DNA from: Stomoxys calcitrans | Lineage: Eukaryota; Arthropoda; Insecta; Diptera; Muscidae | Length of the DNA: 64,000 bases | Reading direction: 5' to 3' | Assembly (NCBI RefSeq): GCF_963082655.1 | Contig: NC_081552.1 | Span: 95,619,922-95,683,921, forward strand | In this document: positions 22,152 through 33,157 of the stretch, in pieces | How the letters are laid out: every line of letters starts with the position of its first letter | How positions within the stretch are numbered: the stretch's first letter is position 1 | Made by a program: the position numbers and the translations under genes | The notes under the pieces: generated by a model | Told to the model about the DNA's origin: nothing | The model's database searches: none | Seen by the model: only the letters and a program-made list of their open reading frames with translations

Positions 22152-23792
22152 AACAAGTAAAAGCGTGCTAAGTTCGGCCGGGCCGAATCTTATATACCCT
22201 CCACCATGGATCGCATTTGTCGAGTTCTTTTCCCGGCATCTCTTCTTAGGCAAAAAAGGATATAAGAAAAGAATTGCTCTGCTATTAAAACGATATCAAG
22301 ATATGGTCCGGTTCGGACCACAATTAAATTATATGTTGGAGACCTGTGTAAAATTTCAGCCAATTCGTATAAGAATTGCGCCCATTGGGGCTCACGAAGT
22401 AAAATAGAGAGAATGATTTATATGGGATCTTTATCGGGCTATAGACCGATTCAGACCATAATAAACACGTTTGTTGATGGTCATGAGAGGATCCATCGTA
22501 CAAAATTTCAGGCATATCGGATAATAATTGCGACCTCTAGGGGTCAAGATCCCAGATCGGTTTATATGGCAGCTATATCAGGTTATGAACCGATTTGAAC
22601 CTTATTTGACACAGTTGTTGAAAGTAAAAATAAAATACGTCATGCAAAATTTCAGCCAAATCGGATAGGAATTGCGCCCTCTAGAAGCTCAAGAAATCAA
22701 ATCCCCAGATCTGTTTATATGACAGCTATATCAGGTTATGAACCGATTTCAACCATAATTAGCACAGTTGTTGGATATCATAACGAAATACTTCGTGCAA
22801 AAATTCATTCAAATCGGATAAGAATTGTGCCCTCTAGAGGGTCAAGAAGTCAAGACCCAAGATCGGTTTATATGGTAGCTATATCAGGTTATGGACCGAT
22901 TTGAACCATACTTGGCACAGTTATTGGGTATCATAACAAAACACGTCGTGCGAAATTCCATTCCAATCGGTTAAGAATTGCGCCCTCTAGATGGTCAAGA
23001 AGTCAAGACCCAAGATCGGTTTATATGGTAGCTATATCAGGTTATGGACCGATTTGAACCATACTTGGCACAGTTGTTGGATATCATAACAAAACACGTC
23101 GTGCAAAATTTCATTTCAATCGGATAAGAATTGCGCTCTCTAGAGGCTCAAGAAATCAAGACCCAAGATCGGTTTATATGGCAGCTATATCAGGTTATGA
23201 ACCGATTTGAAACATACTTGGCACAGTTATTGGATATCATAGCAAAACACGTCATGCAAAATTTCATTCCAATCGGATAAGAATTGCGCACTCTAGAGGC
23301 TCAAGAAGTCAAGACCCAAGATCGGTTTATATGGCAGCTATATCAAAACATGGACCGATTTGAACCATACTTGGCACAGTTATTGGATATCATAATAAAA
23401 CATTTCGTGCAAAATTTCATTCCAATCGGATAAGAATTGCGCACTCTAGAGGCTCAAGAAGTCAAGACCCAAGATCGGTTTATATGGCAGCTATATCAAA
23501 ACATGGACCGATATGGCCCATTTACAATACCAACCGACCTACACTAATAAGAAGTATTTGTGCAAAATTTCAAGCGGCTAGCTTTACTCCTTCGGAAGTT
23601 AGCGTGCTTTCGACAGACAGACGGACGGACGGACGTACGGACAGACGGACGGACATGGCTAAATCGACATAAAATGTCACGACGATCAAGAATATATATA
23701 CTTTATGGGGTCTCAGACGAATATTTCGAATAGTTACAAACAGAATGACGAAATTAGTATACCCCCCATCTTATGGTGGAGGGTATAAAAAA
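22152..23792 (+). repeat. Family B element, full length with seven counted units
   Basis: The cleanest B copy. 5' AACAAGTAAAAGCGTGCTAA, palindrome, TATATACCCTCCACCATGG. CTCTAG landmarks fall at 22535, 22679, 22832, 22985, 23138, 23291 and 23444: the steps are 144 (a 9-bp loss), then 153 five times. The tail has a (GACG)n tract at 23619-23656, ATACTTTATGGGGTCTCAGA and ATGGTGGAGGGTATAAAAA. TATACCCTCCACCAT near the 5' end and ATGGTGGAGGGTATA at the 3' end are perfect complements. No protein. Confidence 0.9.
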
Positions 23793-24192
23793 AGTATGAC
23801 TTTCATGGACTAGAACTTGCGGGATTCGAGAGGATGCATTCTAGTGAATCATCTGCGTCCACCTGCAATTTTACGAGATATTGCATTTGAGATTCACATC
23901 ATACTTGGCACTGTTGTTGGAGTTTGTAGGAGAAGTTATATCCAAATCAAATAATAATTGCGCCCGTTAGGGGCTCAAGAAGTCAACTCGAAGGATCGGT
24001 TTATATGGGGTTATATCCAAATCTGAACCGCTATGGTCGATTTGCAATCTCCAATCACCTACATCAATAAAAAGTATCTTTGTAATGTTTCAAATGGCTA
24101 GCTTTATTCGTTCGGTCTCAATCATGATTTCAGCAGACAGATGGAAGGACAAGGCTAGATCAACATGGAATTTCAAGACGATCAACAATATA

Positions 24193-24799
24193 AAGGGTGA
24201 TTTTTTTGAGGTTAGGATTTTCATGCATTAGTATTTGACAGATCACGTGGGATTTCAGACATGGTGTCAAAGAGAAAGATGCTCAGTATGCTTTGACATT
24301 TCATCATGAATAGACTTACTAACGAGCAGCGCTTGCAAATCATTGAATTTTATTACCAAAATCAGTGTTCGGTTCGAAATGTGTTCAAATTTTGACAAAT
24401 TTTGTTCAGCGATGAGGCTCATTTCTGGTTGAATGGCTACGTAAATAAGCAAAATTGCCGCATTTGGAGTGAAGAGCAACCAGAAGCCGTTCAAGAACTG
24501 CCCATGCATCCCGAAAAATGCACTGTTTGGTGTGGTTTGTACGCTGGTGGAATCATTGGACCGTATTTTTTCAAAGATGCTGTTGGACGCAACGTTACGG
24601 TGAATGAACACATTTCGAACCGAACACTGATTTTGGTAATAAAATTCAATGATTTGCAAGCGTTGCTCGTTAGTAAGTCTATTCATGATGAAATGTCAAA
24701 GCATACTGAGCATCTTTCTCTTTGACACCATGTCTGAAATCCCACGTGATCTGTCAAATACTAATGCATGAAAATCCTAACCTCAAAAAAATCACCCTT
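24193..24799. mobile_element. Fold-back Tc1-type element with 195-bp inverted arms
   Basis: Arms 24193-24387 and 24605-24799 are inverted copies with one mismatch seen. A TA lies on both sides (24191-24192, 24800-24801), the target expected for Tc1/mariner. The outer tip is AAGGGTGATTTTTTTGAGG. Each arm carries the transposase N-terminus facing inward (MNRLTNEQRLQIIEFYYQNQ). The middle, 24388-24604, encodes FSDEAHFWLNGYVNKQNCRI and KCTVWCGLYAGGIIGPYFF, the first catalytic Asp region. The rest of the transposase is missing, so it cannot move on its own. Confidence 0.9.
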
Positions 24800-24872
24800 T
24801 ATATACTTTATGGAGTCGCAGATCAATATTTCGAAGTATCGCAAACGGAATGACTAGATTACTCTACGCCCA

Positions 24873-26740
24873 TCTTATATATAAAAATCAATTTGTATTT
24901 GTTTGTAGATTTGTTTTTTGTTTGTTTGTATGTTTGTGTGTTCCTTATAGACTCAGAAACGGCGGAACCGATTTTCTTAAAATTTCACAGATAGTGCATA
25001 ACCCTAGATCTCGGAGATGGGTGGTGCGATTTAAGCGAAATATAGAACCTTAAAAATAAAAATTTGGCATCTTAATTTCGGATGGGGTACCTAGGGGGGC
25101 CGCCCCACCCTAAAACCTATCAAACACATATTAAGACCAATCACGACAATATGGGACTCAAATGAAAGGTATTTAGGATAAGAAAACGTATCTGATATCC
25201 AACTGTCGGACCAAGTGCTAGGGGGACCACCCCAACCCCTGAAACACCCCCAAATCGGATATATTTATCGACCATGGCAATATGGGACTCAAATGAAAGG
25301 TATTTGCGAGTAGAATACCATGGGACCACGTTTCGGGGGGTCCACCCCTTCCCAAAACACCCCCCAAACAGGACTTATTTACCGACCATGGGAATATGGG
25401 GATTAAATAAAATGTATTTGAGTGTAGAATTCGAATCTGATATCCAAATATAGGACAAAGCGTTTGGGGGGCCACCACTTCCCAAAAACATCCCCCAAAG
25501 GGGACAAATTTACGACCATAGCAATATGGGGCTCAAATGAAAGGTCTTTGGGAGTAAAGCACGAATTTGATATCAATATTCGGGAAAAGTGTCTATGAGG
25601 CCACCCCACCCCTACAACACCACCCAAATAATAAGTATTTGCTGACTTTTGCAATATGAAGCTCAAATAAGAGAGTTTTTAGAGTGGAACATGAATCCGA
25701 TATGTATTTCCAAGGCCAACTGATTGACTGGCCGCCCATCCCCTAAAACACCTCCCAAGCCGGTCGTGTTTGCCGACTATGGAAATATGGGGCTCAAATT
25801 AAAGATATGTGGGAGTAGACCACGTATCTGATATCAACATTAGGGGCCAACTGTCTAGCGGACGTCCCACCACCATAACAACCCCCAAATAGGACATATA
25901 TGCTCACCAAGACAATTTGGGTCTTAAAGAGAGTGGAACTAAATATTCATAGTTTTTAGGGTCAATACCCCAAACCGGACATATTTGCTGACTTTTGCAA
26001 TAAGGAGTTTAAATGAGATTAGAGCACGAATTTGATATCCAATTTTGAGGGCAATGGCAATATGGGGTTCTAATAAATGATATATAGATATATGAGTATA
26101 GAGTATGTTGCTGATATATTTTCCGGGCTTAATGTTTGGGGGTCCACCCCAATCGCCAAAACACCCCTAAAAAGGGCATATTTACCCACCATGTCAATGT
26201 GGAGCTTAAATGAAAGGTAATGGGGGGTAGAGCAAGAATTGATACCCATTTCCGCAAGAATTGATACCCAATATACCCCACAAACAGCAATTTTTTAGTG
26301 CCCACGCAATATGGGGCTCAAATAAAGGTTTTTGGGAGTAGAATACGAATTTGATATCCAAATGTAGAACCATGTATTTAGGGCATTACCCCTTTCCCAA
26401 AACACCCCCAAAGGAAAAAAAATTTTCAACCATGCCAATATGTGGCTCATATAAAAGCTATTTGAGATGAGAAAACGAATTTGATAACCTATTTTTGGGC
26501 CATGTGTTTGGGGGACGCCTCATCCTGTAAACTCCTCTTAAGCCAATGGCAATATGCTATATGGGATTCAGATAAAGGCACTTATATTGTCAAACTGTTA
26601 GTCTAGCGATATACAATACTATTTTCGTAGCATGGTATTTCACTAAAAGCTCTTTAATTGTCGAAAATAAATATTCCAAGGAAACTTTTGTTCCATATAA
26701 AGTAAAAGAAGGCGCAGCGGAGCGGGCCCGGGTCAGCTAG
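24873..26740 (+). mobile_element. Helitron-like non-autonomous element, both ends present
   Basis: It starts TCTTATATATAAAAATCAAT and ends GGGCCCGGGTCAGCTAG. Helitrons begin TC, end CTRR after a small hairpin and insert between A and T; here A is at 24872, CTAG ends at 26740, T is at 26741, and CGGGCCCG is a palindrome 6 bases before CTAG. Removing it restores the host repeat. The inside has blocks around CAATATGGG (25147, 25278, about 25392, 25522, 25652), about 130 bp apart with one short step. No replicase coding is present. Confidence 0.8.
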
Positions 26741-26794
26741 TCCTATATAAAAACAACTTTTAATATATGAAAAATTGTTGAAACTTTCAAAGAA

Positions 26795-27000
26795 AAAACA
26801 CCCAAACGATGCAGATCGTGATATCCTCAGAGAAGGCAATAATCTCTTTGCAACATCCAAAATCGTCCGTGACTTCACAGTCTACACCCTTTCACGCATT
26901 GCGTGATCATCCGACTGCAAAACTGAATTGTGGTCAGACAGTTGAAAACAGGTGGGTCCTCGTTGTATACCACCAAATCCACTCTGTCTTCTAGCTTTGA
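26795..27000 (-). pseudogene. LINE RNase H fragment
   Basis: On the minus strand AAGAGATTATTGCCTTCTCTGA and ATCACGATCTGCATCGTTTGG match 38085-38125 of the LINE copy near 38 kb, whose frame reads KKITAFSENGTIRIVWLP. Frameshifted and short. Confidence 0.45.
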
Positions 27001-27249
27001 TCAATTGCAATATTAGAGTTCTGTCAATCCTAGAATATGTCACTGGCAGGAGTGTACCCCACTCGACCTCAAAAGTTGTCTCAGGTATCTGATCCGAAAC
27101 TTGTTGGAATCACTCCATGTTTCCTTTTGTCTCCTAGATTATCCGCTTTTGTATGACCTGCTCCTATCTTCTTTCCACTCTCCCATGGCCTTAAAACTCA
27201 TAGCTTCAGTGGGTGCCTCATACTTTATATGCATATCTACAAGTTGGAT

Positions 27250-27640
27250 ATCTAGAATAGTCTCTAGTGCTATGGTAGGGGAGGGGGGTCCTCATCGTAT
27301 CGCCTATGCCAAGACAACATGAACCTGTCTCTATCTTGCACACTTCCTACATCGCCGTCCACTGAACTGCAGAGGTGTAAGTTAGTATAACAGTGGACTA
27401 CCCTATATAGTGTCCAAAGTCTGTAATTCTTCTTGGTACTCGCCTGAATATGACACTTTTAATTCAATTTCTTGTCCAATACGACTAGCGTCTCAAACTG
27501 ACCCACCTTCGTTTTCCTCGTAAACAGGCCGATCTCAGTCTTCTCCGAATTTACATTCAGACCCAGAAGTCTCACCCAGTCGTATGCGAATGATTGATTC
27601 GGAACCTTCCTTTTGAATAGCTTTCTTTGCAATTCTGGTG
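27250..27640 (-). pseudogene. LINE RT thumb fragment
   Basis: On the minus strand, over two frames, it reads like GETSGSECKFGED then TRKTKVGQFETLVVLDKKLN and LKCHIQASTKKNYRLWTL. This resembles the Jockey-type segment between the RT and RNase H domains. The AT-rich interval 27001-27249 shows no clear feature. Confidence 0.45.
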
Positions 27641-27849
27641 GTTAAACACCACCTCTGTCCTATCCCAGGCTTGACGATATCCAGATATATGAGGTTAAGA
27701 ACAACATTTAGCGCATCAGGTGGACTCTATATGAATGTGACTGTCTAACGCAGACTTACATTTGAATCCGATTGCGTATTGAACAAATGAAGAATGAAAG
27801 TTCAATATCCTGTCCAGTAAAACACCCAGATGTTCCGAGATTTCAACAA

Positions 27850-28490
27850 ATCAAAATGTTAACGGTCTTGCAGGAGAAGATCCGAGCGATCACGGAATGC
27901 GTGAGGTGGAGTGAAACTAACGCGAGGACGTCGAGTGTGAACATCTTTACAGACAGTAAAATGGCCAGGAGGGTAAGAATGAAATGGCAGACGATTTGAC
28001 AGTGAAGGCCAGAGAACTGCCGTCAATAAACTGGGTTAACCTGAAGCCTTTCCGGTCCGATTTAAGGACGTGGGCGACAAACGCGTATGTAACACTGTGG
28101 AAGGAGGTCAATATAGCATTTGGTGTCATAACGGGACACAAAGGACTACGAGCTCACTTATGCAAAGTTGGTGCGGCAGGTGATGGCATGTGTAGGGCAT
28201 GTGGGAAAGATGTTGGAGCATTTTCTATGTCATTGCACGGCTTTCGCGGCGAACAGACACCGGTACTTAAGTGGGGACACGATACCAGACATGAACCACC
28301 TTAGGGGGGTGGTTTGGAAAACAATTCAAGATTTTGTAAGTAGCACGGAATTCCAAACAAAAAATTTTCTTTTTCGAGATAACTTTTTAGTTTTTAGAGC
28401 AGGCAACAAGCCGATTACTGGCTTAGATGTATGTCTATAATGGCATGGGGCGGATTAATATCTGCACTCTCTTTTCAACCTAACCTAACT
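27850..28490 (+). pseudogene. Jockey-type LINE (L3) RNase H end, Cys-rich C-terminus and 3' UTR
   Basis: KIRAITECVRW and VNIFTDSKMA are RNase H motifs. After a deletion comes ADDLTVKARELPSINWVNLK, then ITGHKGLRAHLCKVGAAGDG, a Cys-rich block (CRACGKDVG with CHC following in another frame) and LRGVVWKTIQDFVSSTEFQT. The 3' UTR has the hairpin AAGCCGATTACTGGCTT and ends in TTTTCAACCTAACCTAAC near 28490. Frameshifts at about 28000 and 28210. Part of a duplicated segment with 37910-38600. Confidence 0.75.
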
Positions 28491-28529
28491 ATTCCCAAGG
28501 AGACAGGGTACCTTAAATCTGTTAATCAA

Positions 28530-29060
28530 GATAACAACTGCTATTGTAGACAGATTTACGACTTTACTACTTTCCTCCGTCCTTAACGCCTATGTAAAAT
28601 GGCCTACCCGACGGATTTCTCTGAGAGTGCTGGAAAACTTCTCGCTAAAAGTAATAACCATATTATCGACCATTTACACCGCTTTTTTCCAGAGAGTGCA
28701 CCGTTCTTGGCTTTACGACAGAGTAGCTGATACAATATAGTACCTACTTGAGGTGCCCCTCTGCTGAAACAACCCCGAAGATCGGTAAATAGCAAGCTGG
28801 TCGAAAACCTTTTTTAGTAAGAACGTAAAATTTTAGCTATTTATTATTGATGTATATTTAGCATTGCAAAAGGCAATCTCAATGTCAAGATGAAATAGCT
28901 CACGCCTTTCATTAAAATCTGGTGATGTGCGTGAGCACACTATGAGGTTTATTTTCCACGTAGAGACTACTTCTATCAAACATAAAAAGTTTAGAGCAGA
29001 ATTCTATGAAATACGGAGGAACACCAGCTTTAAATGAGATTAATTTATTTTCAAGTTGCT
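28530..29060 (-). pseudogene. LINE RT core fragment, minus strand
   Basis: On the minus strand it has ELFHLDIEIAFCN (catalytic LDIExAF), then GCFSRGAPQVGTILYQLL (GTPQGG-type box) and, frameshifted, DNMVITFSEKFSSTLREI (position of the YADD box). It lies head-on to the plus-strand LINE tail at 28490, so the two pieces are not one element. Duplicated at 38630-39130. Confidence 0.65.
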
Positions 29061-29439
29061 TTTACTTTCTTATAGCGCATAGCGACGCCAAAAGGAATTG
29101 TTAAACCATTCCCTGCTGAACATGACATTTCTAAACCATTTCCTGTACTATTAAACAAACTAAAACGGGAAATCAAGAATCCACACATCCATTTCAAGAC
29201 TCCACACATCCCCATCCAATGAGAACAAAGTCTGCTTTCCCTAAGGTCGAAAAGCCCGTACACTGGTATTACACGATATCTATTTCATACATTTCTGGTT
29301 AAAGCAACATCCCGTCTTCTTCTTAAAGTAAGTTGTAATAAATTGTTGTATAATGTTTTTGAACACATTGGCTTTTAGTTCATTAAACCATATGTTTAGA
29401 ATGACATGATACAATCTTAGTTTATTTTTATCAATTTTT
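29061..29439. other. Spacer of a segmental duplication
   Basis: Anonymous sequence shared with 39131-39540: CAAGTTGCTTTTACTTTCTTATAG, CATTCCCTGCTGAA, CATCCATTTCAAGAC. This copy lacks about 75 bp that the other has around 39360-39435. No gene is seen. Confidence 0.6.
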
Positions 29440-30012
29440 GGCGATGAAGCTCCATCAACCAGGACCAGTGTTTATCGATGGTATGGTGAATTCAACCGAG
29501 GTCGTAGTTCACTCCAAAACAAATTTCGTGAAGGTAGTCCAAAATCTGTTGTTGTTCCAAAAACCATTGATGCTGTGCAAGATCGTCATATGTCCTATTG
29601 TGAGATTGAGATAACCTTAGGCATTAGTGGAACTAGTATTGGTCGATTGGTCGAAAGAATGCTCCAAAAATACGAAACAACTGCATTTTTGAGCACTCAA
29701 AACATTGACTTGATGAGTCATCCGCCGTATAGTCCTCGCTTGGCAACGAGTGAATTCTTTTTATTCCCGTACGTTAAAAATAAAGGGAGGTCAACGTTTT
29801 TCGACACCTGAAGAAGCGGTTGATGCGTTCAGAATGCATGTTTTGGATATACCTCAATCAGAGTGGCAAAAGTACTTCGACAATTAGTCCAAACGCATGC
29901 AAAAGTGTATAGATCTTAATGGAGAATATTTTGAAAAACAATAACGCGATTTTGGATGATTAATATTTGTTTTTGTGTTCTCTAATCCCGAAATATAAAT
30001 GGCAACGCTCGT
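29440..30012 (+). pseudogene. Mariner transposase relic, 5'-truncated and internally deleted
   Basis: SVYRWYGEFNRGRSSLQNKF, then EIEITLGISGTSIGRLVERM, then an abrupt jump MLQKYETTAFLSTQNIDL. The jump removes the first two catalytic Asp regions. The third site reads HPPYSPRLATSEFF, where mariner normally has SPDLAPNDFF, so the last Asp is also lost. The C-terminus runs to GEYFEKQ near 29942. The right terminal repeat is GAAATATAAATGGCAACGCTCG. Sister copy at 39596-40967. Confidence 0.8.
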
Positions 30013-30263
30013 CTAAAAAAAACAACAAAAAAATATTTCGTCATCAAATGCGCGTACGCTATTTCCGCAACTGACTGACAGAAAAGCAAATTTTGAATAA
30101 GCTCTTATCCTATTTTGAATAAGCACTTATCAAGATAAGTTTTTCATTGAATCTTTGAAATCTTTTGAAGTAGTAATGTCGTCTTGACTTTATGTTTTTG
30201 TTATATTTGTACTGTTTTCAGATTTTGACGAACAACGTGATAACATTAAACCTTGCAATAATA

Positions 30264-30444
30264 CGATTGGAGGTCACAGTAGCGCAGAGGTTTGCATGCC
30301 TATGAAGCTGATCGCCTGTGCTCGAATATTTGTACTCTCCCCAAAAAGGCACGCCGTCCGGACTGGGCTATAAAAAGGAGGCCCCTTAAGATTGAGCTTA
30401 AATTTGAATTGGACAACACTTTGCGATATATGAAAAGTTTGCAT
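30264..30444 (+). mobile_element. tRNA-derived SINE, short copy with 11-bp target duplication
   Basis: A box TAGCGCAGAGG at 30280-30290 and a B-box-like GTGCTCGAATATT at about 30318. It shares AAAAAGGAGGCCCCTTAA with the SINE at 6556-6881. TTGCAATAATA occurs at 30253-30263 and again at 30445-30455, a perfect target duplication. It is about 145 bp shorter than the other copy. Confidence 0.8.
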
Positions 30445-30455
30445 TTGCAATAATA

Positions 30456-31025
30456 TGTTACCGCTGGAGAAGTTTTGTCAAAAAGACATATTTCTAAGAG
30501 ATGGGGAACCAAAACAATCACACATTTTTCAATTTAATCTATTAATTTTCAATAGAATCGTTTGACTTGTAGCTTAATGCCTTTAACAAGAACTTGATAT
30601 GTGCTTTTGAATGTTTAATTCTACAGTTAATACGTAGCGGATTTTACTTACTCGCCCGTAAAATGTATCTGTATGAAGTGCCGGTGAAGACCCTTTTAAT
30701 GGAAATCAGCGATAAGGCCTTAATATCTGGCTCACCCTATGGAAAGTGGAAATGAAAATGCAATATGCTAAGCTGGCCTCCGGAATGTCGAAACGGGTCT
30801 GAAAAGAGACCTCCTAAGCACATAGCATAATTCGTTCAAACACTTCGTGACTTAAAAGGATGGATGGACCAGTCAAGATGACTCAGAATATATATATCAT
30901 ACGCATATCGATTTTTTGGTGCTATAAACAGAATAACAAGACTAGTAACATTTTATCCTGTGGTGGCGATTTTGCGGCATTCCGTAATAAATACGACACT
31001 ACCGTACAAACCGCAAAACTTACAA
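30456..31025. other. Unassigned DNA
   Basis: No protein, RNA or repeat family recognised. Its right end merges into a family C tail. Confidence 0.4.
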
Positions 31026-32070
31026 ATTTTTTGTATACCCTACACCGCCATTGTTGTACACTGTATTATAACTTAGTACATTTGTTTGTAACACCCAGAA
31101 CGAAGAGAGATAAACCCATTGAAAAATATTACGATCGACTCAGAAACACTTTCTGATGCGATTTCGCTATGTCCGTCTGTCCATGTTTGGCTAGGTTGAA
31201 AAGAGGGTGCATATATTAACCTGCCCAATTCCACAATAGACATACACCTAAGCCAATAATCGGCTTGATGTGCGCTCTTAAAAACTAAAAAGTAACCTCG
31301 AAGAAGAAAATCTATTTTAGGAATTCCGCGCTACTTACAAAATCCTCAATTATTTTCCATGCCACGTCCCTAAGTTGGTTCATGTCTGGTATTGTGTCCC
31401 CACCTAAGCGCCGGTATTTGTTAGACGCTAAAGCTGGGCAATGTCCATGTTAATGAGTGTACAAACTACAGATCGAAATTGAAATTGGAAATAATCGGTT
31501 CAGAATTGGATTTAGCTCCCATGCATATGTTCGCCCGATTTGGATTAAAATTGTAAAAATGTGGTCTTTTGTTAACTTCAATCGAAATTTGGCAGGAAAA
31601 TTTTTCTCTTGAGTCTCGTCATTGCTGGTGAATTTCATTGAAATCGGTTCAGTGAATCGGTCCAGCTTTTCTTGAAAACTACCACAATATCTAAGAAGTT
31701 TGGTCGAAATCGGTTCAGATTTAGATATAGCTCCCACATATATGTTCGTAAGATTTTGGATAGCCAATTTAGACCGTACTTGACACAGTTGTTGGAATTT
31801 ATAACAAAATACTACATGCAAATTTAAATCGGAAAATATATATTCGTCTGATTTTGGATAAATTGCCACATATGTCAACCATTGTTATTACAGTTCGATC
31901 ATATTTGCTCGAAATGGATGATATGGATTGTAAAATAACCCATATATAATAACCCGCCGAGGTCCATCAAAATTGATTCAGAATTTGATATAGCTCCCTC
32001 TTTGCACTTATAGGGTAGATGTAGGATATTACACTGTCGGCACCGCCAGACTTTTCCCTCTATTTACTCG
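31026..32070 (-). repeat. Family C element, minus strand, split by a LINE tail
   Basis: It begins TTTTTTGTATACCCTACACCGCC and has units with ATCGGTTCAGATTTAGATATAG. The 5' end, read on the minus strand, is GAGTAAATAGAGGGAAAAG, then GTCTGGCGGTGCCGAC, a weak palindrome in the place of TTCGGCCGGGCCGAA in A and B. A LINE fragment at 31189-31441 splits it. Confidence 0.7.
31189..31441 (-). mobile_element. 5'-truncated L3 LINE tail with 10-bp target duplication
   Basis: Complement of an L3 3' end (TAGGTTGAAAAG...CCTAAGCCAATAATCGGCTT). TGTCCATGTT flanks it at 31179-31188 and 31442-31451. Only the 3' UTR and last codons are present. Confidence 0.85.
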
Positions 32071-33097
32071 TTTTTATACCCTCCACCATAGGATGGGGGG
32101 TATACTAATTTCGTCATTCTGTTTGTAACTACTCGAAATATTCGTCTGAGACCCCATAAAGTATATATATTCTTGATCGTCGCGACATTTTATGTCGATC
32201 TAGCCATGTCCGTCCGTCTGTCCGTCCGTCCGACCGTCTGCCTGTCGAAAGCATGCTAACTTTCGAAGGAGTAAAGCTAGCCGCTTGAAATTTTGCACAA
32301 ATACTTCTTATTAGTGTAGGTCGGTTGGTATTGTAAATGGGCCATATCGGTCCATGTTTTGATATAGCTGCCATATAAACCGATCTTGGGTCTTGATTTC
32401 TTGAGCCTCTAGACGGCGCAATTCTCATCCGATTTGACTGAAATTTTGCATTTAGTATTTTAGTATTACTACTAACAACTGTGCTAAGTATGGTTCAAAT
32501 CAGTCCATAACCTGGTATAGCTGTCACATAAACCGATCTTGGGTCTTGAGCCCCTAGAGTACGCAATTCTTATCCGAATAGAATGAAATTTTGCACCACG
32601 TGTTTCGTTATGATATCGAACAACGGTGCCAAGTATGGTTCAAATCAGTTCATAACCTGATATAGCTGCCATATAAACCGATCTGGGATCTTGACTTCTT
32701 GAGCATCTAGAGGTCGCAATTGTTATTCGATTTGCCTGAAATTTTGTACGACGTATCCTCTCATGACCATCAACATACGTGTTTATTATGGTCTGAATCG
32801 GTCGATAGCCCGATACAGCTCCCATATAAATCGATCTCTCTATTTTACTTCTTGAGCCCCCAAAGGGCGCAATTCTTATTCGAATTGGCTGACATTTTAC
32901 ACAGGTCTGCAACATATAATTTGATTGTGGTCTAAACTGGATCATATCTTGATATCCCTCTAATAGCAGAGCAAATCTTTTCTTATATCATTTTATTGTC
33001 TAACAGGAGATGCCGGGAAAAGAACTCGGCAAATGCGCTCCATGGTGGAGGGTATATAAGATTCGGCCCGGCCGAACTTAGCACGGTTTTACTGGTT
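32071..33097 (-). repeat. Family B element, minus strand
   Basis: Complete at both ends: TTTTTATACCCTCCACCATAGG, a GTCCGTCTGTCCGTCC tract at 32208-32252, several units, TCGGCCCGGCCGAA palindrome and ACGGTTTTACTGGTT. It lies 60 bp from an oppositely oriented copy. Confidence 0.85.
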
Positions 33098-33157
33098 ATG
33101 TCTATTATGCCCTTCGTTTGATGTTTTGGGATCGCTTAACTTTCCTCTCACTATATT

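Larger units (their letters stand above)
23895..26755 (+). repeat. Family B variant broken by two later insertions
   Basis: Pieces: 23895-24192, 24800-24872 and 26741-26755. Joined, they read through the B tail: CAATATA|TATATACTTTATGGAGTC, GGAATGACTAGATTACTC, then CTACGCCCA|TCCTATATAAAAA. A fold-back Tc1-type element sits in the first break and a Helitron in the second. Bases 23793-23894 are unassigned. Confidence 0.75.

Noticed and set aside
22535..23450. Regular direct repeats as a possible CRISPR array
   Set aside because: The units are 153 bp and homologous over their full length, without unique spacers, and the DNA is eukaryotic.
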